Made by a program: the position numbers and the translations under genes | Virus record (IMG/VR): IMGVR_UViG_3300044535_000389 | Coordinates: 39,630-103,629 of that record | DNA length: 64,000 nt | Reading direction: 5' to 3' (one strand) | Source: a virus | Notes under the pieces: generated by a model | Told to the model about the DNA's origin: nothing | What the model saw: the letters and a program-made list of their open reading frames with translations, nothing else | Databases searched by the model: none | In this document: positions 1-7,600 of the stretch, piece after piece | How the letters are laid out: every line of letters begins with the position of its first letter | How positions within the stretch are numbered: the first letter of the stretch is position 1

Positions 1-632
1 TTAAAATCAGTATAAGGAATTTGCAAATACTCACATAATTCCATCATACTATTTTCTGTAAACAGCGTCTCATAAAATCCAATAAAAATATTTTCAAAGA
101 CTTGACGATAATTGTCTATCGTTTTTTCCCAGTTTAACAATCGGTATTCAAATGGAACAGGAATGTTCAATACATCATCTAACGTAACAGGAACATCGCT
201 TGAAGTATTTTGTCGATATCTTCTAAATGTATCAGACATATTTTCGTTGGAGTCCAGAGACAACTTAGCGATTACATCTAATTTTGTTTCTGAAATTTTC
301 TGACTTATTGGATCTCGAAGAATAATTACGGGGCGAACATTGAATCCATACAAGGTTGCCTTCAGTGCAAACTCTTTAAGTTGTTCTATTGTTGCAAAAC
401 CATTGGAAGGCGACATTTCACCCAGAAGTTTAACTTCGGGATTTTCTGCCAGTTTTTGATAATGATCAAAGAAATTGGATTTATCAAAATCAGGATTCAG
501 AGTGAACCCATCCATAAAAAGAAAATATTCTTTTATGCTAGATAGGTCACAGTCCCCACGGCCGTTTAACTCCCCATACAACCACGTGCTTCCCGCTCTT
601 GCGCAACCCGCGTATAAAAGCAAATTTATCAC
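1..632 (-). CDS. Sulfotransferase family protein (3' end outside window)
   Basis: About 210 codons are visible and the frame stays open to the left edge, so the C terminus is missing. It likely transfers sulfate from PAPS to a hydroxyl or amine of an acceptor I cannot identify. Seen: an N-terminal nucleotide-binding loop AGCARAGSTWLYGEL (about residues 8-22) like the 5'-phosphosulfate-binding motif of sulfotransferases, and RDPIS (about 106-110) like the 3'-phosphate-binding motif. The C-terminal part (LCEYLQIPYTDF) resembles the end of this fold. I chose the GTG at 632 because it begins four bases after the preceding stop (636-638) and precedes the nucleotide loop by few residues; the ribosome site is weak. 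Position beside a cytidylyltransferase suggests glycan or metabolite modification (inference). Confidence 0.72.
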   Translation of the reverse strand, partial: MINLLLYAGCARAGSTWLYGELNGRGDCDLSSIKEYFLFMDGFTLNPDFDKSNFFDHYQKLAENPEVKLLGEMSPSNGFATIEQLKEFALKATLYGFNVRPVIILRDPISQKISETKLDVIAKLSLDSNENMSDTFRRYRQNTSSDVPVTLDDVLNIPVPFEYRLLNWEKTIDNYRQVFENIFIGFYETLFTENSMMELCEYLQIPYTDF

Positions 633-635
633 GAA

Positions 636-1145
636 TTATTCCGAGAGCGGTTCTGACTTTTTTGATACCTTCTTCTTCTTAACCTCGGGCTTTTTCCAAC
701 CAGTCAGAAAACTATCTAGCACATCGGCAAGAGCAGGATAAATATCAAGAATTGTTTTATCTTTTGCCGCATCCAAAAGAACTTGTTCGTCAGGATGAAC
801 ACCTTGACAAATCTGCATCCAGATTTCTTCGCGGCGCCACTGAGCGACATTTGCTGCGCTGCCGTTAGGAAGAAGCGTTAGGATCCGTCTAAATTCCATG
901 GTGATAGTGGTGTCAGACATACCAGATGGTAGTCCTTCATTCTTAATGGGTGTCTTACCATCAGGTAGATTGTATGGCCCCTGTTCATATCCTACGCCCC
1001 AAGCTAGAAAACGCATAAAAATAGAGTTGCCAAGAGAGACTGCCCGAACTCGTTCGCGCAATTCGTCTACGTCCTTTACCTCTGTTACCCAATCCAGGGC
1101 TTCATTGATATACTTAAACTTCTTCGGCTGTAATCTTGTTGCCAT
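636..1145 (-). CDS. Conserved T4-like phage protein, DUF6433-like
   Basis: A 169-aa soluble protein with a charged Lys-rich tail (KKKKVSKKSEPLSE). The N-terminal layout, NEALDWVTEVKDVDELRERV followed by a helix ending in FMRFLAWG, resembles small hypothetical proteins widespread in marine T4-like phages that I recall as DUF6433; this assignment is from memory and tentative. No catalytic motif is visible. The gene overlaps the upstream cytidylyltransferase by 32 bases and is followed after 3 bases by the sulfotransferase, so the three are probably co-translated. Function unknown. Confidence 0.7.
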   Translation of the reverse strand: MATRLQPKKFKYINEALDWVTEVKDVDELRERVRAVSLGNSIFMRFLAWGVGYEQGPYNLPDGKTPIKNEGLPSGMSDTTITMEFRRILTLLPNGSAANVAQWRREEIWMQICQGVHPDEQVLLDAAKDKTILDIYPALADVLDSFLTGWKKPEVKKKKVSKKSEPLSE

Positions 1146-1554
1146 TGCTAATTCTCTTTCTCAATTCAGTAGTGCTAAAGCTGTGCCTGCGACTATTGTA
1201 ATAAACTTCCATATCTAGTTCGTCACCAGTAAACCGCTTACCGTAATAATCTTGGCCGATGATGCGAACATCCCAGTCATAACATTGTAGTATATTTAGC
1301 AAGTCTTCTTCCGTCGTATATGGAATGATATCGTCCACATACCTACAGGCTTGCACCTGAATATACCGTTCTACCAGAGATTGAACGGGCTTGTTCTTCT
1401 CTGGGCGGTCAATCGTTGGGTCAGTCTGTAACGCCACAACTAATCGGTCACACTGTTCTTTAGCTTCCTGTAGCATAAGAACGTGACCCGCGTGAAACAG
1501 GTCAAAGCAACTGGCTGTGATGCCTACTCGCTCATCGGAACTATTAAAATTCAT
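1114..1554 (-). CDS. Cytidylyltransferase-like nucleotidyltransferase
   Basis: A 146-aa single-domain protein of the HIGH-motif nucleotidyltransferase superfamily (TagD/RfaE-C/GCT-like). Seen: FDLFHAGHVLMLQEAK at about residues 17-32 contains the HxGH nucleotide-binding signature, and SFSTTELRKRI near the C terminus matches the second motif (the [ST]xxR class of this fold). Such enzymes condense CTP or ATP with a phosphorylated alcohol or sugar to give an activated CDP- or ADP-compound; the substrate cannot be told from sequence. It overlaps RNase H by 11 bases upstream and the DUF6433-like gene downstream. With the neighbouring sulfotransferase it may supply a surface or glycan modification (inference). 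Confidence 0.88.
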   Translation of the reverse strand: MNFNSSDERVGITASCFDLFHAGHVLMLQEAKEQCDRLVVALQTDPTIDRPEKNKPVQSLVERYIQVQACRYVDDIIPYTTEEDLLNILQCYDWDVRIIGQDYYGKRFTGDELDMEVYYNSRRHSFSTTELRKRISNGNKITAEEV

Positions 1555-2425
1555 CGATCAAATCAATCATCTGCTTCATACGATTTGCAATAAAGTAGTT
1601 TAGAAGACCACTGCGGTCGCCACCTTTCTGCTTCTCGTAACTATCTATAACATCATTTTTGATGTCTTCAGGAATACGCGACAGGTCGACCAGTTCGCGG
1701 TTGCGCTGAAAGTTGCGCCACATCTCATCGCTAGTGATGAAGTCTTCTGGCTTCTGGTGCTTCCACTGAGCAACCTTATCTTTCTTCATGGGACGCTGGC
1801 GTGAACCAGTGACAAAAGTATCATCGTCTGATAGGATGTTAGGAACACCGTCACCCTTATCGCCCATGATAATGTGTTCCATAAGAACAGCGGCAGGCGT
1901 CTCTGTTATCTTAACAAACTTCTTTTGAACCGGAGCATACTGCTTGACGTTGGACCATTTCTGTAACTGATTGAAGTCATGGTCACCAGAAAGAACGAGA
2001 AACGGCTCTGCACTGGGCAGAAGGCCATCGACATTCGAAGTCTGACTATATTCAGCCAAAACACCTATTACATCATCTGCTTCTGCGCCGTCAACATCGA
2101 TGACAGGATACGGAAAGTGTTCTGACAATTCAGCACGAACCTGGTGCAATGCTTCGAAGATGGAATTCCAATCAAAGCCACTATCGGCGCGGTTCTTCTT
2201 ACGATTAGCCTTGTAGTTAGGGAAGAACTGACGGCGCCAGTAGTGGCGATTATCACATGCAATAACAATCTCGCCAAACTCTGGTCCGAACTTACGCTTA
2301 TAAGAACGGATTGAATTGATAATCATGTGGCGTATCAGAGGTAGATTGACCTCTACATCACGGCGACCACCAAGTTCTGCCATCATATTGCTAATTGCAA
2401 CTTGATTAAAATCTACTACAATCAT
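1544..2425 (-). CDS. rnh: RNase H / 5'-3' FEN-like exonuclease (T4 Rnh)
   Basis: A 293-aa homologue of T4 RNase H, which removes RNA primers and adjacent DNA from lagging-strand fragments at the phage fork. Acidic metal-binding residues of the PIN/FEN fold are visible: VDF at the N terminus, IACDNRHYWRR near 55-65, the DGAEADDVIGV cluster near 112-122 and LSGDHDFNQL near 145-154. The later DKGDGVPN segment matches the helix-hairpin region that binds DNA. The size is close to T4 Rnh. The start overlaps the upstream stop as ATGA (4 bases), typical of translational coupling. Confidence 0.93.
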   Translation of the reverse strand: MIVVDFNQVAISNMMAELGGRRDVEVNLPLIRHMIINSIRSYKRKFGPEFGEIVIACDNRHYWRRQFFPNYKANRKKNRADSGFDWNSIFEALHQVRAELSEHFPYPVIDVDGAEADDVIGVLAEYSQTSNVDGLLPSAEPFLVLSGDHDFNQLQKWSNVKQYAPVQKKFVKITETPAAVLMEHIIMGDKGDGVPNILSDDDTFVTGSRQRPMKKDKVAQWKHQKPEDFITSDEMWRNFQRNRELVDLSRIPEDIKNDVIDSYEKQKGGDRSGLLNYFIANRMKQMIDLIDEF

Positions 2426-2757
2426 TCGCTTTCACCCTTGCTTTTAGTTAAGACTTCGCGAATGTCATCCAGAAGATTTATTTCTGGACAGTGGACGCCA
2501 GCTTGACGCATATACATGCCTTGAATCATAACAGCAATAACGGCACAATCGCCGTTAAAGTTGTCATTCAACTTACCCAACTTCTTGTCTACGGCCCTCA
2601 AAATGCCATTCAGACAAGCATGGGCAAAAGCCTCAGCGTCCTGATATGCAGAATATTCGGTAGCACCTTCAAGAAAGTAATTGTAGGATTCCAAATCTTC
2701 TTTCGTGGGCGGCGCCGAACGAGGTCGAAGATATGTAATGTTATCATTATCTGACAT
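2422..2757 (-). CDS. Hypothetical phage protein (111 aa)
   Basis: I do not recognise this protein. It is a small, acidic, probably alpha-helical soluble protein; two cysteines flank a hydrophobic central helix (CAVIAVMIQGMYMRQAGVHC) that could be a buried helix or a weak membrane segment. The ATG overlaps the upstream stop as TAATG and its end overlaps rnh by 4 bases, so it is co-translated with its neighbours. The proline/arginine-rich N terminus (LRPRSAPP) looks disordered. No function is assigned. Confidence 0.75.
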   Translation of the reverse strand: MSDNDNITYLRPRSAPPTKEDLESYNYFLEGATEYSAYQDAEAFAHACLNGILRAVDKKLGKLNDNFNGDCAVIAVMIQGMYMRQAGVHCPEINLLDDIREVLTKSKGESE

Positions 2758-3875
2758 TAAAAGACTTTCAAAATTAAAGTTGTTGCCGTGAGTCGAGGGC
2801 GCACATTCGCATTCTTACTTTTAACAGAAGAATACCATTTTGTCAAGTCTTTTTTAGCGGTCGCAGAAAATGCAGGAATCTGTTCTTCTGGCTTTCGAAG
2901 CAATTTGCAACTGGACATGGCCTCATCATAACCCACGAGAGATGCACCCTTTACAGTGATGCCACCACCGACTGGACTATAATACTTGGAAATCTTGCGG
3001 GTCTTTGTATCGAACGCCCAGACTTCACTACAGTTAAGAAGGTTGATGGGGTCAACGCTCTTGCCGAACTTAGGGTCTTCTACCAAGAACTTGACTGCCC
3101 GTACCAGTTTAGTTTTATCTTTGGGCTTCTTACTGCGAACCTTGGCAACTTGCTTACTAACATAAGCCTTCTTGAGGTCATTGACATAACCTTCGATAAG
3201 CTGGACAATCTTCTTGATGAGTGTGATACCAGGGAACGGGAAAGAATCCATGAACTCAATCTGTTCTTCGGTCAAAGTCTTTCTATCTGTCCGACGAAGT
3301 TCCAGAACTTCTGAATATTCTGCCAGAAGAGGCTGGAGCTTATCAGCACAAGCCGCATACTGCTTATCATTCATCTTATATGGCATTAGAATTTGAGCCA
3401 TGTTCTTATTGTCTTCGCCAGTGATAAGATTTTCGATTTCATCATTTACAAGAGACAAGATGTAGGTAGAAGCCAGTTTAACGGGCTTGACTACCTTGAT
3501 CACAGGAGAGGCAACAGGCTCATCATCGTCATCTGACTTGATGCGCTTGTTTGCCACTTCCTGAATCTTTTCCCAGATGCGGTTCTGGTGAACCTCGCTT
3601 ACTGGGAAACCACGCATGGCAATTCGAGCCGTGTTGGCATAGGTTCTAGGTAGAAACTTATCTGGTACCTGACTGACAGCCTTTAGCTTCTCTTTATCGG
3701 CTTTGAACCAATCAGTAAGAAAAGCGCGGCAGTCTTTGGCATCTACAATATAGTTATACCAGTTAAGAGCATTGCTAAATTCGCTTTGATAGTTTACAGG
3801 TTCGTAACTATCGGCCCAGATAGGCTCGACACCGACGAACTTCGACTCAGCAACAGGTACCTTAAGTTTATACAT
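2757..3875 (-). CDS. Conserved hypothetical phage protein (372 aa)
   Basis: A soluble, Lys-rich protein with no motif I recognise. The N-terminal 130 residues are followed by an acidic linker (SDDDDEP), a helical middle and a C-terminal region rich in hydrophobic beta-like stretches (VWAFDTKTRKISKYY). I place the start at the ATG at 3875 because AAGGAG lies 5 bases upstream; an in-frame GTG two codons earlier overlaps the spacer. It is the first gene after a strong sigma70-like promoter at 3900-3928, so it probably leads an early operon running into rnh. Function unknown; its position among replication and nucleotide genes hints at an early role (inference). Confidence 0.78.
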   Translation of the reverse strand: MYKLKVPVAESKFVGVEPIWADSYEPVNYQSEFSNALNWYNYIVDAKDCRAFLTDWFKADKEKLKAVSQVPDKFLPRTYANTARIAMRGFPVSEVHQNRIWEKIQEVANKRIKSDDDDEPVASPVIKVVKPVKLASTYILSLVNDEIENLITGEDNKNMAQILMPYKMNDKQYAACADKLQPLLAEYSEVLELRRTDRKTLTEEQIEFMDSFPFPGITLIKKIVQLIEGYVNDLKKAYVSKQVAKVRSKKPKDKTKLVRAVKFLVEDPKFGKSVDPINLLNCSEVWAFDTKTRKISKYYSPVGGGITVKGASLVGYDEAMSSCKLLRKPEEQIPAFSATAKKDLTKWYSSVKSKNANVRPRLTATTLILKVF

Positions 3876-3899
3876 AATCACTCCTTGTCAATATATCTC

Positions 3900-3928
3900 A
3901 TTATACGATATATCAAGGTATTTGTCAA
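3900..3928 (-). promoter_or_regulatory. Sigma70-like promoter TTGACA-17-TATAAT
   Basis: Both hexamers match the bacterial consensus exactly with a 17-bp spacer on the minus strand. The -35 box overlaps the last codons of the gene at 3925-4191. A gapped inverted repeat, CCTTGATATATC and GATATATTGACAAGG, brackets the -10 box and could be an operator. It should drive the gene at 2757-3875 with a leader carrying AAGGAG. Confidence 0.8.
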
Positions 3929-4191
3929 CCCTCAAATTTTACTGAAATTACAGTATCATAGCGAAAAGAACGCCATGCATTCTTATCGAGGTCCCATACG
4001 GCCAGCGAATCAGTAGGACCCTTTTTCTGAATTGATTCTTCGAGATCGGTTTGCTTTGGTAATACCGATTCTTGTAGGGTGCAACGCATTACCCGCTCAT
4101 CACCATTCTGCTTCGTAAAAGTAACTGTGCCTACCTTAGCACGAAGATTGTTTGTAAGGTCTTCGCGCATTGCTTCAACGTCGGTCATCAT
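3925..4191 (-). CDS. DUF2693-like small SH3-fold protein
   Basis: An 88-aa protein resembling the DUF2693 family of T4-like phages. The recognisable layout is KVGTVTFTKQNGDERVMRCT (a two-strand core), LQESVLPKQ, then WDLDKNAWRSFRYDTVISV at the C terminus; similar proteins are predicted small beta-barrels. The role is unknown. I start at the ATG at 4191, where AGGAG lies 8 bases upstream and the upstream stop TGA ends one base before it; a longer start at 4218 has no ribosome site. The end overlaps the -35 box of the next promoter. Confidence 0.85.
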   Translation of the reverse strand: MMTDVEAMREDLTNNLRAKVGTVTFTKQNGDERVMRCTLQESVLPKQTDLEESIQKKGPTDSLAVWDLDKNAWRSFRYDTVISVKFEG

Positions 4192-4192
4192 T

Positions 4193-5164
4193 TCACATTC
4201 TCCTAATATTTTTTTCATCGACTATAATTTGACCTCTTGCATTTTTGCGAGGAGGGTCTGGCATAGAAACATCATGAGTAGAACCATGCTTCTCAAACTG
4301 AAAGAAGTCTGGAACTTCTGGTATGAGGGCTTTTGGTTTCTGCTTACGTGTTTTCTTAGCTTTTGGCGTCTCGGTTGGAGCTTTCGGTTCATCCACTTCA
4401 ACTGAGACAATATTCACTATATCTGATTCTTCTCGTTTTGTCAACCCTAAAAATGTCATATTTGCTGCAATTATCAAAAGAATTGCCAGCGGGTCAAAAA
4501 CAAAGATAAGAATGATAATCATCATACGGACGGCCTTGTCGATGGTGGCATTATCACCACTACCATAGAATAGTTCCGCTACATATTTGATTGGTCCTAC
4601 TTCCGCTTCGAGTATGAGGTTCTCTGTTTTGAGCGGTATGAGATTAGTCTCAATAGTCTCAATGTTTGTAGTTGCACCCTCAATTTCTTTATTGAGCGCC
4701 GCACGTTCCCTCTTTTGTCGATTTCTAATGAAGTTAGCATCGAGGATATTTTCGCCAGTAGTGAGTCTGTCCAGAGTATCCAAAGATGTTTGCGCATTCT
4801 TTAGTCTCCTTTCAGCCGAAGTCTTCTGACTTTCTAGTTGTGCAATCTGTAATTGTGCTGAACCGCCAACTGTGGTGTGTTCAATATGCGCTTTACTTAG
4901 ATAGCCGAACACACCCATGCTGGTGATGAACGACAAGACTACCACTGCTATCGTAAAGTATGTCTTCAATAGTCTGTTAGCAATCTTCCAGTTACGATAC
5001 ACCCAACTTGCTGTCACAAGTTTAGCTAGTTCTAGGACAATACCCATAGCAGCGATTGCAATAGGTGAAGCAGGAAAGATGGCCATCAAGCCTAATATAG
5101 AAAAATAACCAGCTACACTAGTAATCGCTAGTGCTACCAGCATCAAGAGGGCTGCGAAAAACAT
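4193..5164 (-). CDS. Conserved multi-pass membrane protein with coiled coil
   Basis: A 323-aa inner-membrane protein. Three hydrophobic segments lie in the N-terminal 95 residues (starting MFFAALLMLVALAIT; GLMAIFPASPIAIAAMGIVL; YFTIAVVVLSFITSMGVF). A charged coiled coil follows at about 105-185, then a fourth strong segment at about 213-238 (MMIIILIFVFDPLAILLIIA) and a Lys/Pro-rich cytoplasmic tail. This architecture, including the EVGPIKYVAELFYG segment before the last helix, is conserved in marine T4-like phages. Function unknown. GGAG 6 bases before the ATG supports the start; it overlaps the GIY-YIG-like gene by 22 bases. Confidence 0.82.
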   Translation of the reverse strand: MFFAALLMLVALAITSVAGYFSILGLMAIFPASPIAIAAMGIVLELAKLVTASWVYRNWKIANRLLKTYFTIAVVVLSFITSMGVFGYLSKAHIEHTTVGGSAQLQIAQLESQKTSAERRLKNAQTSLDTLDRLTTGENILDANFIRNRQKRERAALNKEIEGATTNIETIETNLIPLKTENLILEAEVGPIKYVAELFYGSGDNATIDKAVRMMIIILIFVFDPLAILLIIAANMTFLGLTKREESDIVNIVSVEVDEPKAPTETPKAKKTRKQKPKALIPEVPDFFQFEKHGSTHDVSMPDPPRKNARGQIIVDEKNIRRM

Positions 5165-5496
5165 CCAGGTCTCCAGTCAGGTAACTTTAATTCTTTCAAG
5201 TGCGATAGTCGTAATCTAACATTCCACATGTCATTGATACACCGATCATCAAATCGATACTCCCATTGTAGAATATGCTCGACTGCTTTTGCGTGAGATT
5301 TGCCGGCATATTCTGCAACAACTTCTTTACGCATTTCGCCTTCATAGTTAGTAACATATGTAGAACTACCAAAATATTTTTCAAATAGTTTATCAGTCTT
5401 ACATGAATAACCAATATAGTATTTGCCGTCGTCAAAGTAGGTGCAATAAACTCTATGCACTTTCTTTGGCAACGGCTTCTTCTTTTTAATAACCAT
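5143..5496 (-). CDS. GIY-YIG-like nuclease (putative endonuclease)
   Basis: A 117-aa protein. The segment HRVYCTYFDDGKYYIGYS (about residues 14-31) fits the paired motif of GIY-YIG nucleases ([GH]xY...YxIG), followed by FEKYFGSS, a turn common in phage GIY-YIG proteins, and a later conserved-looking AVEHILQWE helix that could hold the metal-binding Glu. Only the nuclease domain is present, with no DNA-binding tail, so it could be a free-standing homing-type endonuclease or a domesticated repair nuclease. The SD (GGAG at 5504-5507, 7 bases from ATG) sits inside a perfect 8-bp stem-loop; see the hairpin entry. The fold assignment is moderately sure, the role is not. Confidence 0.62.
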   Translation of the reverse strand: MVIKKKKPLPKKVHRVYCTYFDDGKYYIGYSCKTDKLFEKYFGSSTYVTNYEGEMRKEVVAEYAGKSHAKAVEHILQWEYRFDDRCINDMWNVRLRLSHLKELKLPDWRPGCFSQPS

Positions 5497-5525
5497 TAGT
5501 TCACTCCGAGTGTGAACTATTTATT
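5497..5525 (-). promoter_or_regulatory. RBS hairpin overlapped by a late-promoter-like AATAAATA
   Basis: Minus strand: AATAAATA (5525-5518), a one-base variant of the T4 late promoter, runs into TAGTTCAC-ACTCGGA-GTGAACTA, a perfect 8-bp inverted repeat with a 7-base loop, immediately before the ATG at 5496. The SD GGAG lies at the loop/right-arm junction. Read-through mRNA would fold and hide the site. A transcript starting some 6 bases after AATAAATA would lack the left arm and leave it free. Confidence 0.6.
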
Positions 5526-5673
5526 CGTCCTCGTCCCAGTCATCAAACTCGAGGTCTTCTTCGGCTATCTTGGTTCCACAAAACGGACAGTATTTAGTTT
5601 TGTAGTATTCTTCATCCAATTCATGCTCCACCAAAAACACGGCATCACATGAAAAGCATTCCTGTTCTTCCAT
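5521..5673 (-). CDS. Small zinc-ribbon protein (50 aa)
   Basis: A short gene encoding MEEQECFSCDAVFLVEHELD and onward. Two CxxC knuckles (CFSC near residue 6 and CPFC near residue 29) form a classic zinc ribbon, followed by an acidic tail (EEDLEFDDWDEDE). The ATG overlaps the nrdB stop as TAATG. Tiny acidic zinc ribbons occur near nrd genes in several T4-like phages. A protein-protein or nucleic-acid adaptor role is possible but unproven. Its stop codon is part of the late-promoter-like site of the next gene. Confidence 0.8.
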   Translation of the reverse strand: MEEQECFSCDAVFLVEHELDEEYYKTKYCPFCGTKIAEEDLEFDDWDEDE

Positions 5674-6659
5674 TATGCAGCTCCCCAAACACTTTCCCAT
5701 GTACCAGATAGAGCGCCCTTGGCATAATCGGTAGCACGATTTTCAAAGAAGTTGGTATGAGTAGGCGCATTGATCATTTCTTCAACCCATGGTAGAGGAT
5801 TCTTCTTTACTTTAAAGATACCTTTAAGACCAAGACTAATCAATCTACGGTCGCAAATGTAACGAATATACTTTTTAACATCATCTTCCGTCAAATCTTC
5901 CATAGCTCCCATGGAGAATGAAAGTTCAATAAACTTGTCTTCCAGGTCTACCATTTTCTCGGCAATAGTATATATGCTAGACTTTAGTTCGTCGTTCCAT
6001 ATATCTCTATTCTCTTCAACATATGCACGGAACAACTTAATCATCGACTCGGCATGCATTGTTTCATCAACGATTGACCAAGTAACGATCTGTCCCATTC
6101 CCTTCATTTTCCCGTGACGAGGGAAGTTGAGGAGCATGATGAAGGACGAGAACAACTGCATACCTTCAGTGAACGCCGAAAATGCAGCAATGTTAGTGGC
6201 GACAGATTCCTTTGTGCCATTTGAATTCGACAAATCTGTAAAGTAGTCGTGTTTTGCCCGCATTGAGTCGTATTCAAGGAATTCTTGATACGTTGTTTCA
6301 GGCATACCCAACGTCTCAATAAGGTGTGAGTAAGCGGCGACATGAAGAGCCTCCCTTGCTGCAAATCCCATCAACATCATACGGATTTCAGGTTGAGGGA
6401 AATATGGTAGATAGTTCTTTACATAACCACCCGCGACATCGATATCACCTTGTGTAAAGAAACGAAAAATGTTAGTGAGAAAATGCTTTTCGCCGTCAGT
6501 AAGACGTTTCTTCCAATCGTTTACATCTTCAATCATAGGAACTTCTGTATGAAGCCAGTGGGATTGTTCATGCTTCAACCAGGCATCATATGCCCACGGG
6601 TAATTAAATGGCTTAAAATAAGAACGTTCATCCATAAGAGTAATCGAAGGTTTGGTCAT
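5673..6659 (-). CDS. nrdB: Ribonucleotide reductase beta subunit (class Ia)
   Basis: A 328-aa small subunit that houses the diiron-tyrosyl radical and pairs with NrdA to make dNDPs. Key residues are visible: EALHVAAY carries Glu103, His106 and the radical Tyr110; FTEGMQLF and DETMHAES hold the second carboxylate/His set. I start at the ATG at 6659, which overlaps the methyltransferase stop by 4 bases (ATGA); the frame extends 23 codons further upstream but would run through that gene, and MTKPSITLMDE is a typical family N terminus. Separated from nrdA by a glutaredoxin and a methyltransferase. Confidence 0.95.
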   Translation of the reverse strand: MTKPSITLMDERSYFKPFNYPWAYDAWLKHEQSHWLHTEVPMIEDVNDWKKRLTDGEKHFLTNIFRFFTQGDIDVAGGYVKNYLPYFPQPEIRMMLMGFAAREALHVAAYSHLIETLGMPETTYQEFLEYDSMRAKHDYFTDLSNSNGTKESVATNIAAFSAFTEGMQLFSSFIMLLNFPRHGKMKGMGQIVTWSIVDETMHAESMIKLFRAYVEENRDIWNDELKSSIYTIAEKMVDLEDKFIELSFSMGAMEDLTEDDVKKYIRYICDRRLISLGLKGIFKVKKNPLPWVEEMINAPTHTNFFENRATDYAKGALSGTWESVWGAA

Positions 6660-7378
6660 TTGTTGGCTTTCGTAAATAACATGTAAGTCTGGTCGTAGGT
6701 GGAATCGAAAAGTTTTTCTACTTGCCAAGTAGTCTCGTCGGCAATAGCATATACTATATCTTCACTATATCTATATGGCTCGGCAATTTCAACCTTTTTA
6801 TATTCTAAATCCGGTGTTTCTGAAAATAAAAAAGTAATTATAAGTTTAGCATCATCATTGAATAGGTTGTGAGAACGAGACAAAAATAATTTTAGTTTAT
6901 CGTAATGTAAATGAGTAAATACAGAATGGGCAAATCCAAAATCAAACTTTACATTAAAATCTTCAAATGAAAAATCGTCAGTAATTATAAAATTTTCGGA
7001 TGTTATCTTATTCTGTAAATTATATTTCGGAACTTCGTAATTAAGACCAGCTTCAACTAATCCTAGATTAACATCTATACCATAATAATTATTAGGGTCA
7101 AGATATTCGATTAATTTGCAACCAACTCTCATACTACCACAACCAACATCTAGTATTTTCATGTTGGATTGTAGTCCATGAGACTTTAATATATCAAGAT
7201 GATGAGTTCCTATTTCATCCCAATGTTCTATTGGTCCACCTACTAATTTTCTATGGTCATTATCTTGTTTTCTGTAATCACTGAGTATTTCAAATGGAGA
7301 ATAATAACCATTGTCTAAATCAATAGGAGTCTCTGCTAATATCTCACATTTATTCAAAATCAATTTTCGGCGGCCCAC
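6656..7378 (-). CDS. SAM-dependent methyltransferase (class I)
   Basis: A 240-aa Rossmann methyltransferase. SAM-binding motif I is ILDVGCGSMRVG (about 75-86), followed by YYGIDVNLGLVEAG (motif II, acidic strand end) and FDFGFAHSVFTHL (motif IV region). The substrate is unknown: the core most resembles small-molecule or O-methyltransferases and lacks the DPPY/PC motifs of DNA methyltransferases. The gene is visibly more AT-rich than the flanking nrd genes and splits the RNR cluster, so I regard it as a recent insertion. The ATG at 7378 overlaps the glutaredoxin by 19 bases; downstream TTG codons are alternative starts. Confidence 0.85.
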   Translation of the reverse strand: MGRRKLILNKCEILAETPIDLDNGYYSPFEILSDYRKQDNDHRKLVGGPIEHWDEIGTHHLDILKSHGLQSNMKILDVGCGSMRVGCKLIEYLDPNNYYGIDVNLGLVEAGLNYEVPKYNLQNKITSENFIITDDFSFEDFNVKFDFGFAHSVFTHLHYDKLKLFLSRSHNLFNDDAKLIITFLFSETPDLEYKKVEIAEPYRYSEDIVYAIADETTWQVEKLFDSTYDQTYMLFTKANK

Positions 7379-7596
7379 TTAACAAGATCGTCATAACCAC
7401 CAACATGTTCACCATTGATCCAAATCTGTGGAACAGTGGTCACATTAGGAAGTTGTGCAGTAATGTCTTCCCAAAGGCAGTCTTTTCCGACTACCATTTC
7501 GGTATATTGAATGTCCATACCCTGCATAAACTCTTTTGCTTTTACGCAATAAGGGCAATCTGGTTTTGAAACTATTTGTGCAAACAATTGTGTCAT
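7360..7596 (-). CDS. nrdC: Glutaredoxin (dithiol), electron donor to RNR
   Basis: A 78-aa glutaredoxin. The redox motif CPYC (about residues 14-17), the cis-proline TVPQIWI and the glutathione-site GGYDDL are all present and the length is normal. It likely reduces the phage ribonucleotide reductase, whose genes flank it (nrdA 4 bases upstream, nrdB beyond the methyltransferase). Naming it NrdC follows T4 usage and is inference; host glutathione or thioredoxin reductase would be needed to recycle it. Confidence 0.92.
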   Translation of the reverse strand: MTQLFAQIVSKPDCPYCVKAKEFMQGMDIQYTEMVVGKDCLWEDITAQLPNVTTVPQIWINGEHVGGYDDLVKWAAEN

Positions 7597-7600
7597 TTAC

